A stretch of 64,000 nucleotides of DNA from Isoetes taiwanensis. Lineage: Eukaryota > Streptophyta > Lycopodiopsida > Isoetales > Isoetaceae. Below, piece by piece: positions 1 to 9,848 of the stretch. The stretch spans positions 5,382,635 through 5,446,634 of the forward strand of contig JAJEKV010000033.1 of assembly GCA_021234155.1 (NCBI GenBank), written 5' to 3'. Both the position numbers and the translations under genes were made by a program. Position 1 is the first letter of the stretch. The number at the start of each line of letters is the position of its first letter. Below the pieces are notes generated by a model. It was not told the DNA's origin and ran no database searches. It saw nothing but the letters and a program-made list of their open reading frames with translations.

Positions 1-738
1 ATGCGGTGCCGGACACCACCTCGGATCTCGACGGATCTCCGGTGGGATCCACGTTTTGTTCGCCGCTCACATTGGGAAGAAGGTGCCACTCTGGACAACA
101 CCACCAATTGGATCTACATTGCTAATGAGCGTGGTTGGCAACAGCCCGCGGATGCGCTTCATGGTCTCAACACCTTCTTGCAGAATGCCTCCACCTCACC
201 TGATCCTTCTGTCCATCTTCAAGCCGGATTTTGCGCTGCCCTCAAATGCATTTTGCTAAGCTCCTTAAATCGGCAGCGTCCCATTTTTCACTGCAATCCC
301 AATGCCAGCGTCAGTGCCTTTGGCCTTCAAACCTGTCTCCTCATGGAATGTCAGTACATTTCTTCAGACGCCCACACTGCCCTTGAAGACATGGTCCGCT
401 CTCGCTTTCTTATTGATGCTGATCCTGCCCTTGGCCAAAACACACCTCAAGCTCTTCAATCACGCCAAGATCTCATCAGCCCGATTACCATAATGGTGCC
501 CGCCCTCACTCCCCGTGAGGATCACTTTCGAACCGAGATGGCTTCCCCGCCCTCCAAACGCTTCCTCCTTTTCTTCACTCACGAGTGTCGTTTGGTGGGG
601 GGAGTGTTAGTCCCTGTGCCTCCCATGCAGGACTATTCATGCATACAAATGCACCCGGTCAAGCTCAAGGATCCTCGGTCAACCCGCGGTCGAGACATCC
701 AAGGCTCCTTGAAGACCAAGCGGCCAGACCACGCTTGA
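1..738 (+). CDS. Unrecognised open frame entering from the left edge
   Basis: The frame is open from the first base of the window to a stop at 738 (245 codons), so the true start may lie upstream. I recognise no domain, catalytic motif, signal peptide or zinc knuckle. The C-terminal third is rich in basic residues, proline and serine and runs into an LTR-like non-coding stretch. Two shorter frames on the same strand overlap it, so openness alone is weak evidence. It could be the tail of an LTR-retrotransposon polyprotein or a chance open frame in GC-richer DNA. I assign no function. Confidence 0.2.
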   Translation: MRCRTPPRISTDLRWDPRFVRRSHWEEGATLDNTTNWIYIANERGWQQPADALHGLNTFLQNASTSPDPSVHLQAGFCAALKCILLSSLNRQRPIFHCNPNASVSAFGLQTCLLMECQYISSDAHTALEDMVRSRFLIDADPALGQNTPQALQSRQDLISPITIMVPALTPREDHFRTEMASPPSKRFLLFFTHECRLVGGVLVPVPPMQDYSCIQMHPVKLKDPRSTRGRDIQGSLKTKRPDHA

Positions 739-739
739 T

Positions 740-1190
740 CAAAGCCTTTGGTACATCAACAAGAGGCGCTCGCTCCGGACAAGTGACGGCCCGTCACCGC
801 CAGCGTCGGCGTCGGCGTGATTCTAGGCACTTCAAGAGGCACCGCCAACATTCACCAGAAATCGGGCCTCCTTCCGAAATTCGGCACTTAGATCGATCGA
901 GTGTCTATATTGGGCCCAAGGCCATTGTACTATATATATGAGTAGAGTTAGCTCATAAGTTTTTAGATGAGTTTTGAGTCTTGTCTCCCTTCAGTTTTCT
1001 CTCTATTGCGAGAGCTCATGTATTTTCATCATTGATATCAAGGAAGCTTATCATCTTTCTCTCATTTGTTCTGTTTTCTTCTTTTTCTCCTCTTTCAGCA
1101 AATCCCGCGTGACATAGTCCCCCGGACTCTCCTGTTAGATCCACAGGTCCTCACAGAGGACTGTCTTCCAGGAGTTCCCGAACCCAGACC
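740..1190 (+). promoter_or_regulatory. LTR-like promoter region, probable retroelement terminal repeat
   Basis: A TATA-like tract lies at 931-939. It is followed by a T/C-rich leader with repeated GAGCTCAT/GAGTTAGCTCAT motifs (about 945-1020) and pyrimidine-rich sequence to about 1095. This resembles the U3-R-U5 layout of plant LTR retrotransposons. The flanking upstream frame fits an LTR element whose 5' part lies outside the window. No second LTR copy is visible here, so this may be a solo or partial LTR. The exact ends are not determined. Confidence 0.35.
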
Positions 1191-1411
1191 CCAAACAGTA
1201 TTCTTTCCGGTTGTCATTATTTGGTTGCCAGTCTCTGTTCCTTCGGCTTCTTTTTCTTCCCAACATTTGTCCCGTTGGTGCTGTGGGTTCTAATTTTCCT
1301 GCTTTTTTGCCTTTTCCTCGCCAATTACGTTTCTCGTCGATTTTTCATTATATAGTTATGTTTGGTTGGGTGTGTTTGCAAACTCGCTTCGGGCTTAGTG
1401 TCATTGTTGCC

Positions 1412-2562
1412 ATGGATCTCGTAAAGTGTGTTGATTTTCCCCATTGTTTGTACTAATATTTGTAAACTGTATTTTTAGACATTTCACGATATGGCAGATC
1501 AAAACATTCCTAGCACCTCTCAGGTTTCTTTGCGGGCTCGGAGGGCTAAACGGGTCGCGGCAAGCACTGCCCCATCCACTCCACCTATGCGACGTGCCCA
1601 CACCACTGGAGTTTCTATTGCCTCTGAGGTGTCTGCTGTGCATACCCCTGCGGCTTCTCTTGAGCCTGTCAATCCAGTTTTTTCTACTATCAGATGCACG
1701 GGCGTCGCTTCTCACTCTGGCTCAGCTGGTCCTTCTCGGGCTATCTCCTCTGTGTCATTTGCTTCTGTGCCGCCCCCTGTTTTTTCCTTTGCCTCCGCGG
1801 GTCCCGCTGTGGGGTTGAGCCACTCTTTGCCGACTGCTGGTTCTGCGGTTCCTTCCTCTCAGTCCGTGGATATGGTGCCTCAGCTTTTGCAAACCCTTCA
1901 GTTACAGAAGGCGTAGATCCAGAGTCTTCAGTCGACACTCACTTCTAACACTAATGTTCATGAGCAGATCGAGGTGTTGCGCCAAGAAGTTCGAGAACGC
2001 TCTTCACGATCAGTTCCCAGCTTTAAGAGAGAGTCATCACGCCATCAGTACGAGTTCCTTTGTACCACAGAGTCCAGATTGGGAGCTTCATGCTCGATTG
2101 ATTGCCCTGTCTCCTCGAGTGCCCGATGCGGTCCTCCAGATTGTCGAAGAAGGTAAGGCTGCCACTTTGCAGAGGATGAAGTTTTTTATTATTGCTGATC
2201 GCGAGGGCTATGACGTCGCCTTGGATTTTGATGACCACACAGGCCCTGCCCTGACTGCTGATGATTCTAAGAAATTAAAACTAGCTCGGCAGATGCATCG
2301 TGATCGGCGCCCTCCTGCTTCTAGATCCGCTGCCTTGCCCTCTGGCTCCACCTTCTCTGCCACACCTCAATCTCCTTTTTCCTCATCTCGGTCGGGGTCC
2401 CGGCCATTTTGCACTTTTTGTGGGCGCCTGGGCCATCGCATTGAAACGTGCCATTCTCGCCCCAACACGGGCTCTCCTGTTGCTCCACTCCCGCCTTTGG
2501 TTCCACCCCCGGGTCCTTTGGTACCGGCCCCGGCTCCGTTTTTTCCTCGTCCAGGCCCTTGA
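1412..2562 (+). pseudogene. gag: Gag-like ORF1 of the YR retrotransposon, broken
   Basis: This is the nucleocapsid-like first frame. The N-terminal half (1491-1916) is Ser/Ala/Pro-rich and ends in a glutamine-rich, coiled-coil-like stretch interrupted by TAG at 1914-1916. In-frame sequence after the stop continues the heptad-like pattern, so the ancestral codon was probably CAG. Coding then shifts frame somewhere around 1990-2060 and continues to 2562. That part carries a conserved-looking core (HARLIALSPRVPDAVLQIVEE) and a zinc knuckle CTFCGRLGHRIETC (CX2CX4HX4C), then a proline-rich tail. The likely start is either ATG 1491, or ATG 1412 joined in frame through a 58-bp intron. The stop and the frameshift make it a pseudogene unless an undetected intron removes both. 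Confidence 0.65.
1421..1478 (+). other. Candidate intron in the 5' leader/gag of the YR element
   Basis: A donor GTAAAG at 1421 follows ATG-GAT-CTC (1412-1420, good start context). A TACTAAT branch-point-like motif lies at 1451-1457, and the acceptor TTTTTAG ends at 1478. Splicing would join the ATG at 1412 in phase 0 with the codons leading to ATG 1491, adding seven residues to Gag. All four signals agree with plant intron consensus, but no transcript evidence is available. Confidence 0.4.
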
Positions 2563-2982
2563 ATCTTAGTTCTCCCCTTGCATATTGTCTCCCTGTTGTC
2601 ATAGATTCTCGACATTAATACAAATTTGGTCCTTTTTTTATAATTGTTGTTTTTCTTGTGATATAAATTTGATTGAATTAAGTTTGTGCTACCGGTCGGC
2701 TGTGGTTGTTTTTTCTTGTCTAATTTTTCTTGGAAATGTTGAGTTTTTTGCTTACAAATTAGATATTTTCTGTTTGTTAAGTATGGTAGGATGTTAGTTG
2801 TCTTACTCGACATTGTAGTTGGATGTTTGTCATCTAGGTTCTTTGGGTTGATGCTTTGTTGTGATCATTGTGTTTGGTGTTAGCTTTGGGGTGTTTTTGT
2901 CTTATCCATGGTTATCCACTCGACTAACTTGGTTTGTTTTTCTTTTGGCAACATAACTTACGGTTTGTACCCGTTTTTTCAG
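2563..2982 (+). other. Gag-RT spacer ending in a strong splice-acceptor-like site
   Basis: This stretch is T-rich and lacks coding character. It ends in a polypyrimidine run and CAG at 2980-2982, inside the nominal start of the RT frame. A CGACTAACTT branch-like motif lies about 60 bp upstream of the acceptor. The layout looks like the 3' part of an intron, with RT coding starting at 2983 in phase 1. A phase-matched donor exists in gag at 2153 (GGTAAGG). Confidence 0.35.
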
Positions 2983-4949
2983 AATGTGCTCCGATCACCT
3001 CCATCATCCCTCAACTTGGCATCGACCCCTCCCCTGCTGACGATTTGGCTTCTGCTTCTGTGGTCCTAAATCGCCTCCAGACCGCTTTTCCTTTCTGGCA
3101 GTCTATCTGTTCCTCGCAACAGGTTTTGCATTGGATCCAGTTTGGTTATCGCCTCCCTTGGTCATCTTCTCGTCCATCTGTTGCTTTTTCCGCCCCAAAT
3201 CATTCTTCTTTGTCTGCCCACCTAGACTTTGCATGCTCGGCCGTTTATGATCTCTTGCGTACAGGTGCCGCGTCCCCTGTCCTCTCCTGCCCTTTCTTTT
3301 GCTCCCCCTTGGGTGTTGTCCCCAAAGGCATGAACAAGTTTCGCCTTATCCTTGACTTACGATGTTTGAACTCTTTCTTGATAATCCCCTCCTTCCGGTA
3401 TGAGTCTCTTGAGCTGCTTTCACATTTATGTCTGCCTAATGATTTTCTCTTTGCGGTCGACCTTAAGTCTGGTTATCACCATGTCTCTATTTGGCCTCCT
3501 CACCGCACTTTTTTGGGTTTTGAGCTCGAAGGTCGTTTTTACGTCTTTAATGTCCTCCCCTTTGGTCTTGCTTCCACGCCCTTTGTCTTTACCAAATTAG
3601 TTAGACAATTAGTTCGGTTTTGGCGAGGTCAGGGTATTCGTTGCTTGCCCTATGTCGATGATATTTTGTTTCTATGCCAGTCCCTCCCTGAGTCTCTCCA
3701 GATTCGCGTCATTGCCGACTTGCAGCAGGCCGGTTTTCTCTTGGCATGGAGAAAGTGTCGTTTTCGTCTCACACACCGCACAATCTTTTTAGGCTTCATA
3801 GTAGATGCACAAGAAGGTTTCTTTCGCATTTCTCAGGCTAAAAAGGGGCGGGTTTTGTCTCTTTGTTCTACCCTGTTAGCCTCCCAGTATGTCACTCCTC
3901 GCCATATTGCTCGGTTTCTTGGTTTTATCCAGTCTCTGCGCCTAGTCCTGGGCCATTTATGTGCTACCTTGACTTGGGGCCTCCATTCCGATTTACGTGA
4001 TGTTGACCTTTGGGATACCCCTCTCCTGCTGTCCCCTCTTGCATCACAGAAAATCCAGCTTTGGGAGACTGTCATACGTCATTTCGACAGAGCCCCTGTT
4101 TGGCCCCCCACTGTGCTCAAATCTACCTTGGGTTTTGATGCTAGCGATGAGGGATGGGGCGGCTGGCTTTCACGTCCCGGTTCTCAGCTTCTCTCTTTCT
4201 CTGGTGTTTTCTCAGCAGATGATCGCCTCCAATCTTCCACTTGGCGCAAACTCTTTGCTCTTTTTCAGATCTTGCAGCAGTGTGCTCCGTTACTGGCTGG
4301 ATCCCGCGTGATAGCTCGCGGGGATAACCAGAATGTGTTTTTTCTGTTACAGTGTGGCGGTTCACGATCTCCGACACTTCATTTTTTGCTTCTAGAAGTA
4401 CTAATTTTTTGCTATCAGTATCATATTCAGTTGGAGCCGGTATGGGTTCCACGGTTGGAGAATGAGTGGGCTGATTATCTTTCAAAGATCCGGGCCTTTG
4501 ATGAATTTTCCTTATCTCCCTCTGTTTTTCATCTCTTGGAGGCGCGCTGGGGCCCTCATCATGTGGATCGTTTTGCTAGCCCTTCTAATGCCTTGCTGCC
4601 AGTCTTCAATACTAAGGATTATTACCCTCACCGGATTGCGCCTGCGCTATCTTATGATTGGCATTTGTTAAATAACTACTGCTTTCCTCCGCCTGCCTTG
4701 ATTCCCGAAGTGTTGCATCATGCCCGTCTTTGCAGAGCCCGGCTTACACTAGTTGTTTTTGCTTGGCCTTCTGCACCTTGGTGGCCTTTGCTTGCTGTCG
4801 ACTCCTCTTCTTGGCAGCCCTTTGTTCACGATGCAGTTTTCTTTCATGAATTCACACATGCCTTACTCCCTTCACTCTCTTCTCGCATTGCGGGCTCTCG
4901 CCGGCATGCCGCATTGTTTGCCTTACGTTGTAATTTTTCCATTGAATAG
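2934..4949 (+). CDS. Reverse transcriptase-RNase H polyprotein of the YR retrotransposon
   Basis: This is an open frame of 671 codons. It copies element RNA into DNA and degrades the RNA strand. RT motifs are in order: finger motif KFRLILDLRCLN; motif A AVDLKSGYHHVSI (catalytic Asp about residue 176); motif B FNVLPFGLASTPFVFTK; motif C YVDD at residues 240-243 (3651-3662); then FLGFIVD. RNase H follows with FDASDEGWGG (Asp about residue 402) and ARGDNQN. The C-terminal module (HHVDRFASPSNALLPVF, then FAWPSAPWWPLL) is the conserved region found after RNase H in DIRS/Ngaro elements. The nominal Met lies in intron-like sequence, and the first confident coding residues follow the acceptor at 2982. 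No internal stop is present. The recombinase frame begins 84 bp downstream. Confidence 0.85.
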   Translation: MFFFWQHNLRFVPVFSECAPITSIIPQLGIDPSPADDLASASVVLNRLQTAFPFWQSICSSQQVLHWIQFGYRLPWSSSRPSVAFSAPNHSSLSAHLDFACSAVYDLLRTGAASPVLSCPFFCSPLGVVPKGMNKFRLILDLRCLNSFLIIPSFRYESLELLSHLCLPNDFLFAVDLKSGYHHVSIWPPHRTFLGFELEGRFYVFNVLPFGLASTPFVFTKLVRQLVRFWRGQGIRCLPYVDDILFLCQSLPESLQIRVIADLQQAGFLLAWRKCRFRLTHRTIFLGFIVDAQEGFFRISQAKKGRVLSLCSTLLASQYVTPRHIARFLGFIQSLRLVLGHLCATLTWGLHSDLRDVDLWDTPLLLSPLASQKIQLWETVIRHFDRAPVWPPTVLKSTLGFDASDEGWGGWLSRPGSQLLSFSGVFSADDRLQSSTWRKLFALFQILQQCAPLLAGSRVIARGDNQNVFFLLQCGGSRSPTLHFLLLEVLIFCYQYHIQLEPVWVPRLENEWADYLSKIRAFDEFSLSPSVFHLLEARWGPHHVDRFASPSNALLPVFNTKDYYPHRIAPALSYDWHLLNNYCFPPPALIPEVLHHARLCRARLTLVVFAWPSAPWWPLLAVDSSSWQPFVHDAVFFHEFTHALLPSLSSRIAGSRRHAALFALRCNFSIE

Positions 4950-5032
4950 ATCTTTCTTGTTTTTCATCTAGTCAGTTTTGTTTTTTTGTAGTTCTAGGTT
5001 ATATTTGATATTTAGAAGTTGGTTGGCATCGT

Positions 5033-6052
5033 TTGAGTGTTGAGACTTATTATAGGTTGTTTGACTACTGTGTTTTTTGTCTTGTTTTTCCAGATATCTT
5101 ACCTTTCTTCGACGGTCCCTCTTTGCCCTTCTTTGCCTCAGCATTGGTGTCTGTCCTCCAGTCCCATGCATCGTCTACCTTGCTCAGTTATTCCTCCGTC
5201 TGGCTATCTTTTCGTCATTGGTGCAGCTCCCAGCAGATTACAGCACTACCTGCCTCCTCCCTACATGTCGCCGCGTTTTTCTCCTCGTTGGTGTCTGCCC
5301 GTCGCAGTCTTAACTCCATAGGTATCGCGTCTGCCGCTATCGCCTTTTTTCATGGTTTGGTCAACTTCCCGTCTCCTTGCTCTGCGCCCCTTCATACCTT
5401 AGTTCGTCAAGCGGCCCCACGTGTCCATAGCCCTTCACGGGTGCGTCTACCTTTGACTGCGGCTCACGTTCGCCAAATCATTTCAGTACTTGCCCCGTCA
5501 CAGGCCCATTGGCGTAGTATTATGAAAGCATGCCTTGTCACCATTTGCTTTGCTGGTTTCCTTCATATCTCTGAGGCCTTGCATCTGAATTGGCGCGACC
5601 TTTCTTTTTTTCCCGATCATGTCCAGTTGTTTATCCGCAAATCCAAGTGCGATCAAGCTGCTACCGGTCAGGAGGTCCTCATTGCTCGCACCTTTTCTCC
5701 CTCCTATCTGGTGATGTTGCTGCAACGTTTATTGTCTGCCTGTGGTTTTCGCACCTTTGACCCACCGTTAGGTGGTCCGCTTTTTCACTCTTCCTTGGCT
5801 TCCTCCTGCCGGTTGTCATATGCCGCTGCCCGCTCCTGGTGGTTTGAGTCTTTGCGTCTTATCGGCTTGGAGCCTCGGGAGTTTGGCACCCATGCAGGTC
5901 GTAGGGGGGGCGCCACCACCGCTGCTGCTTCTTCCGTCCCTTCGGACATTGTCCGTTCCCATGGATGTTGGCGCTCTGCCTCCTCCCATTCGCGCTATGT
6001 TCTTCCCAACGTTCAGGAGCGCCTCATTGTATCTCGCCACCTTGGTCTTTGA
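5033..6052 (+). CDS. Tyrosine recombinase (integrase) of the YR retrotransposon
   Basis: The frame encodes 339 residues. It resembles a phage-integrase-fold recombinase that would insert the circular DNA copy. An N-terminal core-binding domain is suggested around residues 40-110 (SHASSTLLSYSSVW onward). The catalytic domain shows HAGRRGG (the H-x-x-R box, His about residue 287), a WRS motif, and the nucleophile Tyr in SRYV (about residue 322). The first catalytic Arg, normally in an LRxSE context, reads FLHISEAL: residue 178 is His (CAT at 5564-5566). One G-to-A change from CGT would explain it and would be expected to abolish activity. A polypyrimidine-CAG acceptor at 5091-5093 lies just inside the nominal N-terminus, so the real coding start may be after 5093. 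The frame is otherwise intact. Confidence 0.8.
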   Translation: MSVETYYRLFDYCVFCLVFPDILPFFDGPSLPFFASALVSVLQSHASSTLLSYSSVWLSFRHWCSSQQITALPASSLHVAAFFSSLVSARRSLNSIGIASAAIAFFHGLVNFPSPCSAPLHTLVRQAAPRVHSPSRVRLPLTAAHVRQIISVLAPSQAHWRSIMKACLVTICFAGFLHISEALHLNWRDLSFFPDHVQLFIRKSKCDQAATGQEVLIARTFSPSYLVMLLQRLLSACGFRTFDPPLGGPLFHSSLASSCRLSYAAARSWWFESLRLIGLEPREFGTHAGRRGGATTAAASSVPSDIVRSHGCWRSASSHSRYVLPNVQERLIVSRHLGL

Positions 6053-6740
6053 GGTAGGTTCCTCTTCTATCGGCCACTTGTTGTGTCTTAGGACCCATCC
6101 TAGGAATGCTTCGGTTATATTGCGCTAGCAATAGAACCGCCATTCCTTGGATGGGGACGCCACCTCAGCTCCTTCCTTTTTATAGCCCATTTTTCCTTTT
6201 CTTTGCTTATCGGCATTCTCCTTGGGCTTTTTCCTAGTTGCAGTCGCCTCTACCTGGTCCCCCCCTCTGTCGGTTTGCGTGGCTTGATGGTTTATTTGGT
6301 CTCTTTATTCATTATCGGCGTGGCCTTTGTCGCCTTCGAGGCGGTACCAACCGGTCATTTCTGTCGTTTGGCCTTTTTCCTTTTTCGTACCGGTTGGTCG
6401 ACCGTGATATTCTCTCGGCGTGGCCCTGCGGCCTCCGAATTGTTTTTTCCATCATATTTGGCATCAGTTCTGCCACTGTTTTTCATTTCTAACATCTAAC
6501 GGGTTATGTTGTCCAGGTTCCTTTGTTTGTAGGGCTCGCAGTGCACAAGCCGGACGCGGGGGTACTTGTTCCTGGGACCTTGGGCATCGATCGTCTTCCT
6601 TTGATATCGTCTCACCCCTCTTCCTGTACAGGCCCAGTGGCAGAAACATCATATTTTTCTCTTCGTGCTCTCGGTGATTGTCTAGTTTCGGAGCACTCAA
6701 AAAAATTTTCAAAGTTCTTTTTCATAGTTCTACCCCAGTA
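6053..6740 (+). other. 3' untranslated/terminal region of the YR element
   Basis: The sequence after the recombinase stop keeps the C/T-rich base composition of the element until about 6740, where composition turns AT-rich. It contains repeated TATCGGC / CTCGGCGTGGCC / GGCGTGGCC motifs (6200-6430). Terminal or split repeats of the element would be expected here, but I could not align any part to 1195-1490 by eye. Short frames on both strands appear to be noise. Confidence 0.35.
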
Positions 6741-7242
6741 GGGGATCAATTGTGTACTCTACGATTTTACAAAGCTCAATGAGAACACCACTTCACGTTA
6801 ATTACTAATTTTTAATACTTATATATCAAATGAAGGCTCGTCTCTTCTCTGTACTTGATTCAAGTATAAAGGCTTTTAAAGCGAACTAAATTGTTCCATA
6901 TATTTGCAGTTTGGGAGCTACGAGGTTTTCTCATAACCTGGACATTCTAAGAAGTATATTTACTGGGACTTGAGCAATAAATGTTTTGATCAAGGAAAGG
7001 TTATATAAGAAGTTTTTACAGATTGTGACGAATTCTTTCTGCTTGTAATAATTATGGGGTAGTGACGGCAGCTTCTAATAGACCCAATGAATATGCAGTT
7101 GTTCTATCAAGACAATTTGATGCCCACAATCCCAGCAACTATTCTTTGTATCATGGCAAGCAAGAACATTCTTTGTATTGAAGCTGCAAGGAATTTGTGG
7201 ACATGGTGGTTGGCTTTCTCACTTTGCCAATGGGATGCATTG
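6741..7242. other. AT-rich intergenic DNA, nothing recognised
   Basis: Base composition drops abruptly from the C/T-rich retroelement to AT-rich sequence. No coding pattern, repeat or structured element is evident. Confidence 0.4.
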
Positions 7243-7980
7243 TGAAGCTTCATCATGCAATGGGACCTCAAAAAATAGAGGGTGCTCTTGTTGTGGGACA
7301 TAAATAAGAACTAAAACCATTGAGTACCATAAGGAACATTTTGAAAGTGCGGAGAAGTCGAAGGATTCTAGAATGTGCAGTGCCAAGACTCTTTTGATTG
7401 ATCTAAGGCCAACACAAACATATAGTGGAAAGTTAATCATAATTTTAGGAACTAAGGACATCAGTCCTTTCTTTCGTTGTGGAGCACCTCAAACGTGTGA
7501 ATTGCTCACCAAAAAAATGGACCTCAAGTGTCTTAACACAGCATGCAGACTCTTTATAAGGTTATTGAGACCAGTCAGTTGTTTGAGGTTCCTTCTGCAA
7601 CTAGGAAAGGCAAAAAGTCAATCTTGGTGATGTTTGCACAACATCTTGATTATGTGAAAGGAGACCATACAGACGTGATCAAAAATTCTTTAGAAGTTTT
7701 TACTAGTTCCACAATAAAAAACGTTATGTGCCTCACTTCTTCCAAGGCTGAGATGATGAGAAACCTCAAGACAAGGGGCATCCCTATGCATAGTGAAGAG
7801 GTAAAAACATGTCCATCTCTTGATCTTGAAAAGTTTAATAACATAATCATCTGGACTTCTCTCCTCAAGTGTTCAATTGTTTTCAAGAACGTGCTAAATG
7901 ATGTGTTTGGGCGTTACTTGCAGGGAAGAAGTTTAAGGAAGAGAAAGCACAGGTGCATTCGTGTATTTTGCTTCACATGA
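7243..7980 (+). pseudogene. Coding-like relic, family not recognised
   Basis: Two successive plus-strand frames (about 7373-7630 and 7543-7980) read like decayed protein sequence. The downstream one keeps 145 codons with charged and aliphatic residues spaced as in a globular protein, for example SLDLEKFNNIIIWTSLLKC. The frame changes near 7545-7570, as expected of a pseudogene. I recognise no family, and the stretch lacks clear splice sites apart from TTGCAG near 7923. It may be a degraded host gene or transposase piece, or chance. No function is proposed. Confidence 0.22.
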
Positions 7981-8770
7981 TTGCTTGGTATATGACTCAT
8001 ACTACTGTAAAGCTGATTCTTTCGTTGATCCTTAAAGAAGCTGACTATTCCTCTACAAGTTGGGGGGCCATTTGACAGACCTACACTGAATATAGTTTTG
8101 GTATGTATATTCTACAAAATACAGAGCCACTGCTATAAATTATCCATGGTTTCCTATGATAGCACACTTGGAGTTTCATACTCAACTGGACTGCTGCTGC
8201 TCAATCACAACAGATTATAGATAAGCCTTTATTCTTCTTCGTTGATTTCCATGCTTTATTTTACTGGTACTGAATCTTCTGGTCTTCTTCTGAGATCTTC
8301 ATGAGAGTCATTATTTTATTGCACTTTCTAAAAAACTCCAGAAATGTGATACTATGCATCTGGAAAGGAGGTTATGGACCATTTCAGTCTGGTTTTCACA
8401 AAGCAGAAGTTCAAGATGGTCTGTCCTTCTAGCTGCAAGCATGTTTTCTCATGCCTACGCCATTGCTTCAGTATTAATATAAAGATGGATTCATTCAAGA
8501 TAATTTTAGATTGAAGAACAGATAGATGCAGTCTTCAAATGCTTAGATTTTAAGATGTAATGTTAAATTACAAAAAAGAACTAGGGCAATGCTTATATTC
8601 AAGTGCAACTCTATCCTTTGAAGGAACATCCAATAGCGGTAAGTCATCTAGCATTTAAAGGTTGTCCTTCAGATAAGTGATGGTTACCTTTAACGACATT
8701 GATAGATCATCTGTTTTCTTGTATCCTAGAATTAACTAACCTTATTAGCTCAGCCACAAGATATCCTTAC
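7981..8770. other. AT-rich intergenic DNA, nothing recognised
   Basis: No open frames with coding character, no splice-site pairs and no repeats are visible by eye. It ends at a pentanucleotide microsatellite. Confidence 0.4.
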
Positions 8771-8845
8771 TATTCTATTCTATTCTATTCTATTCTATTC
8801 TATTCTATTCTATTCTATTCTATTCTATTCTATTCTATTCTATTC
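8771..8845 (+). repeat. (TATTC)15 microsatellite
   Basis: Fifteen perfect tandem copies of TATTC. The same pentamer forms the 3' tail of LINE family A elsewhere in this window (10946-10980 and 54786-54806), so this may be the tail of an extremely 5'-truncated LINE copy. The usual family-A 3' UTR is absent just upstream. Confidence 0.9.
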
Positions 8846-9710
8846 TTAATTAAATACAACAGTTAATCACTGGCTGCTACTTACTGTGGTAAGCTGAAAA
8901 CCTCTGCGGTTGAATCCAAAAAATGCTTCACGCATCTACCTTTCCTAATGCTCATGTGATTATGCAATCATCTTCAAAACATCTGCTTTCTGCTTCTTTT
9001 TGTTTTCTAAACATGCATCTGGGGGCATGGGGATTACTCTTTGCATTTAATTTTTCAGGTGTTGGCACCAAAATAGATTTGATAATTAGAAAGTCTGACT
9101 GCATGATATACCTACGTTTCATAGCAGATGGGTCAAAGCATTGAACACTGTATATGCAAAACAAAGAACAGGATTGCATCATATGACCATCCAGGTATGT
9201 AAAAGCAGGGTCTGTTGTGGCAAGTGTTCAATATATCATTGGATTCCCACCTTGAAAACAGAAGCATAAAGATTTAGTATGCCGACTTCGTCCTCGATTT
9301 ACCTAGCAAAGTTCATGATGTTTTCTCCACTGATATTATGAATCATGGAAACTAGCCTGGTTTGGAGTTATATGGCTCATAAAATAAATTTAGCTCAACT
9401 TGTAATAAAAAACAGCTCTAGTTCTTTCAGTGCTAAGTGGAAAAAGATAGAGGGATGGAAAGTTGAGTGGTGTGATTATGTTACTTAGCCATTGTTATCT
9501 TCAAATGGGAAACCAAATATGTGACCAGGGAGTTGCATGTGTTTGATAGCAGATAGCAGAATATAGCCTGTGATTTGAACCCAGAAGAGGCTAACGATGT
9601 AAGTTCAGTTTGCCCTCAAGTTTTATAGCTGAGATCACCATAAATACCTAGCTTGTTATAGAAACCGCTAGAGAACTACCATCTCTCGGATCCAGTTTGT
9701 TATGGTGGAT
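8846..9710. other. AT-rich intergenic DNA, nothing recognised
   Basis: Short frames occur on both strands around 8923-9182 but none has recognisable domains. No structured repeat is seen. Confidence 0.35.
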
Positions 9711-9822
9711 AACACCCTAGAACTAGGGTGCTTATGTTCTACTATAACAATCTCGGCCTCCGTGCTCGATTGAAGCCCGAGATTGTTATAATAGTCCATA
9801 AGCATCCTCGTTCCAAGGTGTT
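9711..9822. repeat. Imperfect hairpin, 46-bp arms
   Basis: The arms 9711-9756 and 9777-9822 are inverted copies with about eight or nine mismatches and a 20-nt loop. They start AACACCCTAGAACTAGGG and end at TAACAATCTCGG by the loop. Size and mismatch level would suit a MITE remnant or a microRNA-precursor-like hairpin. No target-site duplication was identified. Confidence 0.65.
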
Positions 9823-9848
9823 ATCCCTCTCATCTTTCTTATAAACTT

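Larger units (their letters stand above)
1195..6740 (+). mobile_element. Tyrosine-recombinase retrotransposon (DIRS/Ngaro-like)
   Basis: Three consecutive plus-strand modules are seen: a gag-like region with a CCHC zinc knuckle (2410-2451), an RT/RNase H frame (2934-4949) and a tyrosine recombinase frame (5033-6052). No aspartic protease or DDE integrase is present. This gag, RT-RH, YR order is diagnostic of DIRS-order retrotransposons, which integrate through a circular intermediate using a tyrosine recombinase. No separate methyltransferase frame is seen, which favours a Ngaro-like arrangement, though the C-terminal module after RNase H also occurs in DIRS elements. I could not find the split direct repeats or inverted termini by eye, so both outer limits are approximate. 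Gag is broken, so this copy is probably not autonomous. Confidence 0.75.

Noticed and set aside
1-738. Assigning the edge frame to a known retroelement gag
   Set aside because: No zinc knuckle, protease or RT motif is present, so openness alone does not support a named product.
8771-8845. Calling the (TATTC)15 tract a LINE family-A insertion
   Set aside because: The family-A 3' UTR is not present on either side. It could be a tail-only insertion, but the sequence alone does not show it.
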